From Azospirillum sp. B510 (GTDB taxonomy: Bacteria; Pseudomonadota; Alphaproteobacteria; Azospirillales; Azospirillaceae): DNA of 64,000 nt. Below the pieces are notes generated by a model. The model did not search any database. It saw only the letters and a list, made by a program, of their open reading frames with translations, and was not told where the DNA came from. The stretch is taken from positions 310,001 to 374,000 of the forward strand of contig NC_013857.1 of NCBI RefSeq assembly GCF_000010725.1, read 5' to 3'. Positions within the stretch are counted from its first letter, which is position 1. The number at the start of each line of letters is the position of its first letter. Positions 57,062 through 64,000 of the stretch are shown in pieces. The translations under genes were made by a program, and so were the position numbers.

Positions 57062-57445
57062 GTGCAGAGTGTTCCCACCATCTGTGTCGTCGACGACGAC
57101 GAAGCCATCCGGGAAAGCCTCGACAATTTCCTGCGCTCCGTCGGCATGCGGGTCCGCACCTTCTCCTCGGCCGAAGAGTTCATCGCCTATGAGGGGGAGA
57201 CCGCCTGCCTCGTCACCGACCTGAACCTCAAGGGGATGGATGGCTTCAGCCTGCAGATGGTGCTGTTGCAACTGGGACGCCGGCACCCGGTGATCGTGAT
57301 GACCGCCTTCGCGACGCCGGCCGCCCGCAACCGCTCGCTGGCCCAGGGGGCCTTCGCCTTCGTGACCAAGCCGCTCGATCCGGAAAATCTGCTCCTCCTC
57401 ATCGAGGATGCCGTCGGAAACCGCCAGGGGGACCGCGAACCATGA
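57062..57445 (+). CDS. Single-domain response regulator (FixJ-type receiver)
   Basis: 127 residues from a GTG; no in-frame ATG fits. Only a receiver domain is present: acidic pocket VVDDDEA (10-12), phospho-acceptor Asp in LVTDLNLKGMDG (about 53), Thr in MTAFA and Lys in TKPLDPE. With no output domain, it probably acts as a phosphate sink, intermediate or allosteric partner in the adjacent kinase system. Its stop overlaps the start of the next response regulator (ATGA), so the two are translated together. Confidence 0.88.
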   Translation: MQSVPTICVVDDDEAIRESLDNFLRSVGMRVRTFSSAEEFIAYEGETACLVTDLNLKGMDGFSLQMVLLQLGRRHPVIVMTAFATPAARNRSLAQGAFAFVTKPLDPENLLLLIEDAVGNRQGDREP

Positions 57446-58248
57446 CCAGTCAAGCTCAGCAAAGCCGCCTTCCCGTCACGGGATACGACCTCGCCGGCTT
57501 TGCCGCCGGCAGGCCGGCGGGCTACCGTGGCTACCGTGGCCCGGTGGTCGGACCGCATCGACGGGACGCGGTGGAGAGATCCATGCCGGAAGACAGCATG
57601 ACGGGGGGCGGCTCCGCCCTGGTCTGCATCATCGACGATGATGCGGAGGTGCGCGGCGCGGTGGAAAGCCTGCTGCGTTCCGCCGATTACCGGGTGCTGG
57701 CCTTCGCGTCGCCCGAGGAGTTCCTCGCCAGCGGCGAAGCCGCAGATGCCGCCTGCCTGATGCTGGACGTCTATCTGGACGGCGCTGACGGGTTGGAGGT
57801 GCAGCAGACGTTGCGGCAGCGTTCCATCACCGTGCCGGTGGTGCTGATGACCGGCCAGGGCGACATTCCGATGAGCGTGCGGGCCATGAAGGCGGGCGCC
57901 GCGGATTTCCTGACCAAGCCCTTCGCGGACGACGAGCTGCTGCAAGCGGTCGGCGAAGCGGTGGCGCTGGACGAACGGCGCCGCTCCGAACGCGGGGAGG
58001 ACGACGCGGTGCGCGCGCTGTTCGCCAAACTGACCCCGCGCGAACGCGACGTGATGGCGCTGGTCACCGCCGGACTGATGAACAAGCAGGTTGCGGCCAA
58101 GCTGGACCTCAGCGAGGTAACGGTGAAGATCCACCGCGGCAACCTGATGCGCAAGATGCGGGCCCAGTCGCTGGCCGACCTCGTGCGGATGGCGGAAATC
58201 CTGGGCGTGCGCGAACGCACCGTCACACGCTACGGCACGGCGGGCTGA
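57442..58248 (+). CDS. FixJ/NarL-type response regulator with LuxR DNA-binding domain
   Basis: 268 residues if started at the ATGA-coupled 57442; ATGs at 57583 and 57598 would give a normal-length FixJ-like protein. The extra N-terminal 55 residues are low-complexity with a YRGYRG repeat. Receiver at about 60-175: IIDDDAEV, phospho-Asp in LMLDVYLDG, TGQGD and TKPFADD. LuxR helix-turn-helix at about 195-255 (LTPRERDVMALVTAGLMNKQVAAKL). Its partner is most likely the convergent kinase gene, whose end overlaps by 19 bp. Candidate DNA targets are the two CCTAGG motifs flanking this set. Confidence 0.9.
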   Translation: MTSQAQQSRLPVTGYDLAGFAAGRPAGYRGYRGPVVGPHRRDAVERSMPEDSMTGGGSALVCIIDDDAEVRGAVESLLRSADYRVLAFASPEEFLASGEAADAACLMLDVYLDGADGLEVQQTLRQRSITVPVVLMTGQGDIPMSVRAMKAGAADFLTKPFADDELLQAVGEAVALDERRRSERGEDDAVRALFAKLTPRERDVMALVTAGLMNKQVAAKLDLSEVTVKIHRGNLMRKMRAQSLADLVRMAEILGVRERTVTRYGTAG

Positions 58249-59489
58249 GCCGCACCGACGGTCGCCGTAACCGGCGCCGGCGCCACCGGCAACGAAAAGG
58301 ACAAGGTGGCGCCCTGCATGCCAGCCTCGGCATGGTTGTCGGCCCACAGCCGGCCGCCATGCTCCTCCACGATGGTTTTGCAGATCGACAGGCCCAGCCC
58401 CATCCCCTCGTCCTTGGTCGAGAAGAAGGGCTCGAAGATCCGCGGCAGCAGCGCGTCGGGAATGCCGGGACCGGTGTCGGCGACGGCAAAGGTCACCGTC
58501 GCCGATCCGTCCGCCGCGGCAGCGACGGCGGCGGTGATGGAAATGCGGCGGTCCAGCGACCCGGCCGCCTGCATCGCCTGGATGGCGTTGTAGGCGATGT
58601 TGACGATCACCTGCTGGATCTGGGTGCGGTCGCCGACGATGACCGGCAGGTTGGGTGGGATGTCGACGGAGATCCGGGTTTTCTGGCGATAGGCCTCATG
58701 TTCCACCAGCGTCACCGCATCGGCGATGCAGTCATGCGGTTTCATCGGCTCGGTCACCAGTTCGCCACGGCGCGCGAAGGAACGCATCTTGCCGACGACC
58801 CGCACGGCGTGGCGGGAACTGGCGGTGATGCGGTTCAGGCTGGTCGCCACCTCCGCCAAATCCGGCGGCTCGCGGGAAAGCCAGCGCGCCGCCGCCGCCG
58901 CATGGCTGGCGATGGAGACCAGCGGCTGCGACACCTCGTGCGTCAGCGACGCCGCCAACTCCCCCACCAGCGACAGGCGCCCGGCATGGCTGAGATTGGC
59001 CTGCGCCGACATCAGCGCCTCCTGCACCCGCTTCAGTTCCGTCACGTCGACGGCGAAGAAATAGAGGCGGCTGTAGGCCTCCGGATCGGCAGGGCCCGGC
59101 GGCAGGCTCGCCCGCCACAGGATGGGCACGACGCGGCCATCCTTGGTGTGCAGCACGCGTTCGCCCTGACAGACCGTGTCGCCACGAACCATCGCCCTGA
59201 ACACCTGCGCATTGCTGGCGGGACTGGCCGGTAGCCGCAGACGCGACTCCCGCAGGAAGCTCTCCTTGTCGGCGAAGCCCATCAGGTCGAGCGTCGAGCG
59301 GTTGGCGTCGAGAATATGGTGGAAGCGCCGCACATCGAAGAAGAATTGCGGGTTGTCGTCGAGGAAACGGTCGAAATCCGCCACCCCGCCGGCGATCACC
59401 TCGTCGATCGCCCGTTTCACACCCGACCAGTCTTCGCACAGGATCGAGATGGGAGAGATCTCGAACAGGTCGGCATGCCGAAGATCCAT
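58230..59489 (-). CDS. PAS-domain sensor histidine kinase (FixL-type)
   Basis: 419 residues, no membrane helices, so a cytosolic sensor. PAS-like sensing domain at about 45-155 (FFFDVRRFHHILDANRSTLD; VLHTKDGRVVPILWRASLPP). HisKA with phospho-His in ASLTHEVSQPL (about 185). HATPase with N box NIAYNAIQAM, G1 DTGPGIP, F box FEPFFSTKDEG and G2 GMGLGLSI. It is transcribed toward the response regulator genes and divergent from the aldehyde oxidoreductase operon, with a CCTAGG motif about 157 bp upstream of its start. It probably phosphorylates one or both adjacent regulators; the signal is unknown. Confidence 0.93.
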   Translation of the reverse strand: MDLRHADLFEISPISILCEDWSGVKRAIDEVIAGGVADFDRFLDDNPQFFFDVRRFHHILDANRSTLDLMGFADKESFLRESRLRLPASPASNAQVFRAMVRGDTVCQGERVLHTKDGRVVPILWRASLPPGPADPEAYSRLYFFAVDVTELKRVQEALMSAQANLSHAGRLSLVGELAASLTHEVSQPLVSIASHAAAAARWLSREPPDLAEVATSLNRITASSRHAVRVVGKMRSFARRGELVTEPMKPHDCIADAVTLVEHEAYRQKTRISVDIPPNLPVIVGDRTQIQQVIVNIAYNAIQAMQAAGSLDRRISITAAVAAAADGSATVTFAVADTGPGIPDALLPRIFEPFFSTKDEGMGLGLSICKTIVEEHGGRLWADNHAEAGMQGATLSFSLPVAPAPVTATVGAAQPAVP

Positions 59490-59740
59490 CGATCGAAATC
59501 CTTCCCCATCGCCCTTCAGGCCACCGGATCATCGCGGTCTCTTGTCCTGGATCATCTATAGGAAATTCTTGGAAAGACGGCAACCTTGTCCGGATTCCTG
59601 GACTTGCGCCATTTCCAGTCAATAAACACTCATAGGGTTCGCATCCTTAATACCTAGGGATGGATACGAGTCCGACGGTCGGCGGGCGACAATCAACGCC
59701 AGCAGAATTCCCCCACCATGCACTCCCGAGGGAGACCGTC
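59490..59740. promoter_or_regulatory. Divergent control region kinase / aldehyde oxidoreductase with CCTAGG motif
   Basis: 251 bp. CTTAATACCTAGGGAT at 59646-59661 is identical to 55753-55768. The core ATACCTAGGGAT is a 12-nt palindrome with one mismatched pair, as expected for a dimeric helix-turn-helix protein. It is 80 bp before the 2Fe-2S subunit ATG. Confidence 0.62.
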
Positions 59741-60187
59741 ATGACCATTCTCCACATCAACGGCCGCACCCATCAGGTGGCGGTCGAGGACGACACGCCG
59801 CTGCTTTGGGTCCTGCGCGACACGCTGGGGCTGACCGGGACCAAATATGGTTGCGGCATCGCGCAATGCGGCGCCTGCACCGTGATGATCGACGGCACCG
59901 CCACCCGCTCGTGCCAGGTGCCGGTGGACAGCGTCGGCGGCGCCGACATCCGCACCATCGACGCCATCGAGGAGGATCCCGTCGGCCGCAAGGTGGTCGA
60001 GGCCTGGGTGGCGACGCAGGTGCCGCAATGCGGCTATTGCCAGTCCGGACAGGTGATGGCGGCGACCGCCCTCTTGAAGCAGACGCCGCACCCGACCGAC
60101 GGCGACATCGCCGACGCGATGACCAACCTGTGCCGCTGCGGAACCTACAACCGCGTCGCCGCCGCCATCCGCCAGGCCGCCGGCTGA
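59741..60187 (+). CDS. 2Fe-2S subunit of aldehyde oxidoreductase
   Basis: 148 residues, GAGGGAGA before ATG 59741. Xanthine-oxidase-family iron-sulfur subunit. Plant-type 2Fe-2S cluster ligands are in CGIAQCGACTV plus a further Cys (RSCQVP). A second helical 2Fe-2S cluster has CGYCQSGQ and CRCGTY. It shuttles electrons from the molybdenum site to an external acceptor. No signal peptide; it would be co-exported with the Tat-signalled large subunit that follows 14 bp later. It resembles IorA-like subunits of isoquinoline 1-oxidoreductase/membrane aldehyde dehydrogenases. Confidence 0.93.
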   Translation: MTILHINGRTHQVAVEDDTPLLWVLRDTLGLTGTKYGCGIAQCGACTVMIDGTATRSCQVPVDSVGGADIRTIDAIEEDPVGRKVVEAWVATQVPQCGYCQSGQVMAATALLKQTPHPTDGDIADAMTNLCRCGTYNRVAAAIRQAAG

Positions 60188-60201
60188 GAGGAGCGAGACC
60201 C

Positions 60202-62511
60202 ATGAACCGCCTGCTCACCGCCCCGTCACCGGCACGCACCCAGTCTCCGAACGGCTACCGGATTCCGCTCGAACTCCAGATCGCGGCACAGTCGGCTGTT
60301 CCGCTGATGAAGCCGGACGGCGTCTCCAACCTGTCGCGCCGCGCCTTCCTCGGCTTCGGCACCAGCGCGCTGGTGCTGGGCGCCCTGCTGCCCTCCATGC
60401 CGGTCCGGGCACAGACCACCGCAACCGCGGCGGCGGCCATCAAACCGGGCACCCGCGTCCCGGCCTTCCTGGTCATCGGCAAGGACAACGCCGTCACCCT
60501 GCTCAGTCCCTTCGTCGAGGGCGGACAGGGCATCAGCACCGGCCTCGCCCAGATCGTCGGCGAGGAGTTGGACGTCGATCCCGGCCGCTTCACCGTCGAA
60601 TGCGCCCCGCCGGGTGCCGATTACGGTGTGATCAACGGGCTGCGGATGACCGGCGGCAGCTTTTCCACCCGGTCCAGCTATCCGCTGATGCGTCGGCTCG
60701 GCGCCACCGCCCGCGACATGATGATCCGCGCGGCGGCCACGAGACTGAAGGTCAAGCCGCGGAGCCTGTCCACCGAGGACGGCTTCGTCATCCATGCCGC
60801 CAGCGGCCGCCGCCTGTCCTATGGCGAGCTTGCCCCCGTCGCCCTGGCACTGCCGCCACGCGACGACGTGGCCCTGCGCGACCCGTCCAGCTTCCGCTAC
60901 ATCCGCCAGCCGGTGGCGCGGCTGGATGTGCGGGCCAAATCGACCGGCAAGGCCGTCTACGCCATCGACCAGAAGCTGGAGGGCATGCTCTACGCCGCCG
61001 TGCGGCATGCGCCCAACCAGGGCACGACCGTCCAGGCCATCGCCAACCGGGCGGCGGTGGCGGCGATGCCCGGCGTCCATTCCGTCCACACGCTGCCGGG
61101 CGCGGTGGCGGTGGCCGCCGACAGCTGGTGGCGCGCCCGCAGGGCGGTTGAGGCGCTGTCGGTGAGCTGGACGGCGCCCGCCTCGTCCGGACTGGACAGC
61201 GTGGCCGCCGACTATGGCTCCGACGGGCTGCTGGCGGCGCTGAAATCCTCGACCGAAGCCGGTCTTCCGGCGGAGACGGCGGGCGATGCCGCCGCCGCCT
61301 TCGCCAAGGCCGCCAAGGTGATCGAGGCGGAGTATGACGCCCCCTATCTGATCCATGGACAGTTGGAGCCGCCGTCCTCGATGGCGCGCTTCAACCCGGA
61401 CGGCACCCTGGAGCTGTGGGCGCCCAACCAGATGCCGGAGCTGTTCCAGTCGGTGGCGGCCCAGGCCGCCGGGCTGCCGCCGGACAAGGTCATCCTGCAT
61501 TCGCCGATGCTGGGCGGCTTCTTCGGCCGGCATTTCCTCTATGGCAGCGCCAACCCCTTCCTTCAGGCGATCCAACTGGCGAAGGGCACCGGCCGCCCGG
61601 TGAAGGTGCTGTGGTCGCGGGAGGAGGAGTTCCGCATGGACGCCGTCCGCCCGCTCAGCTTCACCCGCTTCCGCGCCGCCATCGGCGCCGACGGCCGCCC
61701 CACCGCCATCCAGGCGCGCACCGTGGGCGAGGGACCGCTCGGCCGCTGGTTCGGCGCGGTGTTCAAGGATCCGGTCGACAGCTCGGCGGTGGAGGGCGTG
61801 ACGGAAAAGCCCTACGCCATCCCCAACCGCCGAATGGAGTATGTGAAGTTCCCCCATCCCGTGACCATCGCCTTCTGGCGCTCGGTCGGCCATTCGATGA
61901 ATGATTTCTTCTATGAGGGCTTCCTGGACGAGATCGCGCTCGCCGGCGGCCAGGATCCCTTCGCCCTGCGGATGGAGCTGCTGAAGGACAAGCCGCGCCA
62001 CCGCAAGCTTCTGGAGACGGTGGCGGCGATGTCCGGCGGCTGGAAGCGCGGCCCCTACGAGGTGGACGGTGCGCGCCGCGCCCGCGGCGTCTCGATGGCC
62101 TCCCCCTTCGGATCGGAAACCGCGACCATCGCCGAAGTGTCGGTCGAGGGCGGCGAGACCAGGGTTCATACCGTCTGGGTCGCCTTCGATCCCGGCAGCA
62201 TCGTCAATCCGGCCATCGTGAAGTCCCAGGTGGAATCCGCCGTGGCGCTCGGCCTGTCGGCCACCCTGTTCGAGGAGCTGGTCTATAAGGACGGCGTCCG
62301 TCAGTCGCATAATTTCGACGACTACCCGATCCTGTCCCGCCGCTCCATGCCCGCCGTGCATGTGGAGATCATCGAGAGCGGCGCCCCGATGGGCGGCGTC
62401 GGCGAACCCGGCCTGCCCGGCGTCCCGCCGGCGGTGGTGAACGCGGTCGCCGCACTGACCGGGCAGCGCATCCGCAGCCTGCCGCTGGCAAAGAGCAGGA
62501 TCGGGGTCTGA
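60202..62511 (+). CDS. Molybdopterin-binding large subunit of aldehyde oxidoreductase (IorB-like)
   Basis: 769 residues from ATG 60202 (GAGAGGAG site). A Tat signal around residues 45-72 (NLSRRAFLGFGTSALVLGAL, cleavage near VRA) follows an unusual 40-residue N-terminal leader. The molybdenum cofactor domains are those of the xanthine oxidase family, IorB branch: GGQGISTGLAQIVGEEL (about 107), LGGFFGRHF (about 437) and the catalytic Glu in GVGEPGLPGVPPAV (about 735). It oxidises aldehydes or N-heterocycles in the periplasm. Related membrane enzymes use a third, multiheme cytochrome c subunit, which is absent here; the next gene is an MFS exporter. Confidence 0.92.
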   Translation: MNRLLTAPSPARTQSPNGYRIPLELQIAAQSAVPLMKPDGVSNLSRRAFLGFGTSALVLGALLPSMPVRAQTTATAAAAIKPGTRVPAFLVIGKDNAVTLLSPFVEGGQGISTGLAQIVGEELDVDPGRFTVECAPPGADYGVINGLRMTGGSFSTRSSYPLMRRLGATARDMMIRAAATRLKVKPRSLSTEDGFVIHAASGRRLSYGELAPVALALPPRDDVALRDPSSFRYIRQPVARLDVRAKSTGKAVYAIDQKLEGMLYAAVRHAPNQGTTVQAIANRAAVAAMPGVHSVHTLPGAVAVAADSWWRARRAVEALSVSWTAPASSGLDSVAADYGSDGLLAALKSSTEAGLPAETAGDAAAAFAKAAKVIEAEYDAPYLIHGQLEPPSSMARFNPDGTLELWAPNQMPELFQSVAAQAAGLPPDKVILHSPMLGGFFGRHFLYGSANPFLQAIQLAKGTGRPVKVLWSREEEFRMDAVRPLSFTRFRAAIGADGRPTAIQARTVGEGPLGRWFGAVFKDPVDSSAVEGVTEKPYAIPNRRMEYVKFPHPVTIAFWRSVGHSMNDFFYEGFLDEIALAGGQDPFALRMELLKDKPRHRKLLETVAAMSGGWKRGPYEVDGARRARGVSMASPFGSETATIAEVSVEGGETRVHTVWVAFDPGSIVNPAIVKSQVESAVALGLSATLFEELVYKDGVRQSHNFDDYPILSRRSMPAVHVEIIESGAPMGGVGEPGLPGVPPAVVNAVAALTGQRIRSLPLAKSRIGV

Positions 62512-62718
62512 GGGGACATCCTCCCGATCCGGTCTCCCCCCGATCCGGCATGCCGCGCGGCATGAATGTCTGGAAAAGTGGTTTCCGTGACATTCACGCC
62601 GCCGGCCCCTCGTCCTAAACTTCGGGCATCCGCCATTTTCCGCCGCCTGTCCGCCGACAGGGCGCAAAGGCCGCCACGCCTTGCGCCGCCCGGAATGGCT
62701 CCGCACAGGAAACTCCCC

Positions 62719-63927
62719 ATGGCTTTCCCCCATGCTCATTCAAAAGCGCCACTCTATTGGCTGGCGCTCGGGTCCTTCGCCGTCGGGACCGAGAGCTTCA
62801 TGATCGCGGCGATCCTGCCGGACATCGCCGCCGACCTCTCGGTCAGCGAACAGGCGGCGGGCCAGCTGGTGTCGGTCTTCGCCCTGACCTATGCCGCCAG
62901 CTCGCCGGTGCTGACCGCCCTGACCGGTGCCGTCAGCCGCCGCCTGCTGCTGATCGTCACCATGCTGGCCTTCGTCGCCGCCAACATCGTGGCCGCCGTC
63001 GCCGGCAGCTATGGCGGGCTGATGGCCGCCCGCGTGCTGCTCGCCATGGCGGCCGGGCTGTTCGTTCCCAACGCCAACGCGCTGGCCGGGGTGCTGGTGC
63101 CGCCGTCGGAACGCGGACGCGCCCTGTCGATCGTCACCAGCGGCCTCAGCCTCGCCATCGTCTTCGGCGTGCCGCTGGGCGCCATCGTCGGCGACACGCT
63201 GGGCTGGCGCATGACCTTCGTCGGCGTCGCCCTTCTCTCGGTGGTCGCGGTTGCCGGCCTGCTGGTCGGTCTGCCGCGGGCCATCGGCTCCAATGTTCCG
63301 GTGGTCGGGCTGGGGGCGCGGCTGGCGGCCTTGCGGAACCCGGCGGTGCGCCGGCCGCTGGCCGTCACCACGCTGTGGGCGATGGGTCCCTTCACCGTCT
63401 ATCCCTATCTCGCCCCCTATCTCCAGCGGGTGGCCGGGCTGGAAGGGGCGGCGGTCGGCTTCGCCCTGTTCGCCTGGGGGCTGTCGGCCTTCATCGGACT
63501 GGCGGTGGGCGGACGGCTGACCGACCGGCTGGGCGGTGCCCGCATCGTGGCGCTGACCCTGCCGCTGATCGTGCTGGCGCTGGCCAGCCTGTCGCTGACG
63601 GCGGAGCTGCTGCCGCCCGCCCTGGCGCTGGCTCCCGCCTTCGCCGGCATCATCGCCTGGGGATTCGGCGCCTGGGCCTTCTATCCCGGCCAGCAGGCCC
63701 GCCTGATCGGCATCACCGGGCCGCAGCACGCGCCGATCATCCTGTCGGTCAACGCCTCCTTTCATTATTTCGGTTTCTCGGTGGGGGCGGCGCTGGGCTC
63801 GCTGGTGCTGAGCCTCGCCAGCGTGCGGGAGCTGGGCTGGATCGGCGCGCTGTGCGTGACCCTGGCCTGCGTTCTGGAATTCGCCCCGGCCCGCGAACGG
63901 CGGTTGGCCAGCGCCCCGGCGGAATGA
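62719..63927 (+). CDS. MFS transporter (AraJ/DHA1-like exporter)
   Basis: 402 residues from ATG 62719 (CAGGAAA upstream); the longer frame from 62566 adds non-membrane residues. Twelve predicted membrane segments. Early GTESFMIAAILPDIAADL with ALTYAASSPVLTAL and the helix 4-5 region RVLLAMAAGLFVPNANALA resemble the sugar-efflux/AraJ-type DHA1 group. It would export small molecules by proton antiport. It lies 207 bp downstream of the aldehyde oxidoreductase genes and may have its own promoter. The substrate is unknown. Confidence 0.88.
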   Translation: MAFPHAHSKAPLYWLALGSFAVGTESFMIAAILPDIAADLSVSEQAAGQLVSVFALTYAASSPVLTALTGAVSRRLLLIVTMLAFVAANIVAAVAGSYGGLMAARVLLAMAAGLFVPNANALAGVLVPPSERGRALSIVTSGLSLAIVFGVPLGAIVGDTLGWRMTFVGVALLSVVAVAGLLVGLPRAIGSNVPVVGLGARLAALRNPAVRRPLAVTTLWAMGPFTVYPYLAPYLQRVAGLEGAAVGFALFAWGLSAFIGLAVGGRLTDRLGGARIVALTLPLIVLALASLSLTAELLPPALALAPAFAGIIAWGFGAWAFYPGQQARLIGITGPQHAPIILSVNASFHYFGFSVGAALGSLVLSLASVRELGWIGALCVTLACVLEFAPARERRLASAPAE

Positions 63928-63950
63928 GGCATCGCCACAAAAAGCCATAA

Positions 63951-63988
63951 GGAAAGGGCCGCCGGATTTTCGTCCGGCGGCCCTTTCC
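63951..63988. terminator. Strong hairpin at the window end
   Basis: A perfect 16-bp inverted repeat (GGAAAGGGCCGCCGGA and complement, loop TTTTCG) 23 bp after the MFS stop. T-rich sequence follows it on the minus strand (TTATGGCTTTTTG), so it could serve a converging gene beyond the window as well. Confidence 0.8.
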
Positions 63989-64000
63989 TCGCGTCCCGTC

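Overview
The window is 64 kb of GC-rich, densely coding DNA with alphaproteobacterial gene content. It has a fructose PTS with fused EIIA-HPr-EI, glutathione-linked formaldehyde detoxification, many Tat-exported oxidoreductases and FixJ-type regulators. An Azospirillum-like or related Rhodospirillales replicon is my best guess; this is inferred from gene content, not from a marker gene. I saw no rRNA, tRNA, CRISPR array, insertion sequence or phage gene.

Layout. 1-3.3 kb: the end of an iron-related periplasmic operon (DUF1111 heme protein, imelysin, DUF1513). 3.3-6.4 kb: S-formylglutathione hydrolase and glutathione-dependent formaldehyde dehydrogenase, with a divergent LysR regulator. 6.5-13.1 kb: fruBKA on the minus strand and a divergent LacI/FruR-type repressor, with Cra-like operators between them. 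13.6-29.6 kb: an exopolysaccharide locus. It holds a flippase, a Wzc-like co-polymerase with tyrosine-kinase domain, a GT4, a GT2, a Wzy-like polymerase, two more GT4s and a beta-helix protein on the plus strand, many joined by ATGA or GTGA overlaps. A convergent GT4 and a large CBM60-like/glycosidase-like protein follow. 30.2-34 kb: a LuxR-type regulator with a degenerate receiver, an IclR regulator and a PAS-GGDEF-EAL protein. 34.6-42 kb: a zinc-ribbon protein, an ABC ATPase overlapping a lipoprotein hydrolase, an unknown 83-residue protein, a GH13-GlgE fusion and a PPK2 kinase.

42-54.2 kb is the most striking block. A soluble diiron monooxygenase operon (large hydroxylase, reductase, small hydroxylase, coupling protein) is followed by its own GroEL-like chaperonin and a sigma-54 activator, all on the minus strand. 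Divergent to it lies a plus-strand operon of cytochrome c, glyoxalase-like protein, Tat-exported small subunit and GMC flavoprotein. The shared 498-bp intergenic region holds two divergent sigma-54 (-24/-12) promoter matches around dyad-symmetric sequences. This suggests one activator drives both alkane or ketone hydroxylation and periplasmic oxidation of the alcohol product.

54.2-64 kb holds an MHS-type transporter, a Tat-exported haloperoxidase-like hydrolase, a two-component set (two response regulators and a PAS histidine kinase), a two-subunit molybdenum aldehyde oxidoreductase and an MFS exporter. An identical 16-bp sequence with a CCTAGG core lies upstream of both the hydrolase and the aldehyde oxidoreductase, and is a candidate target of the adjacent two-component system.
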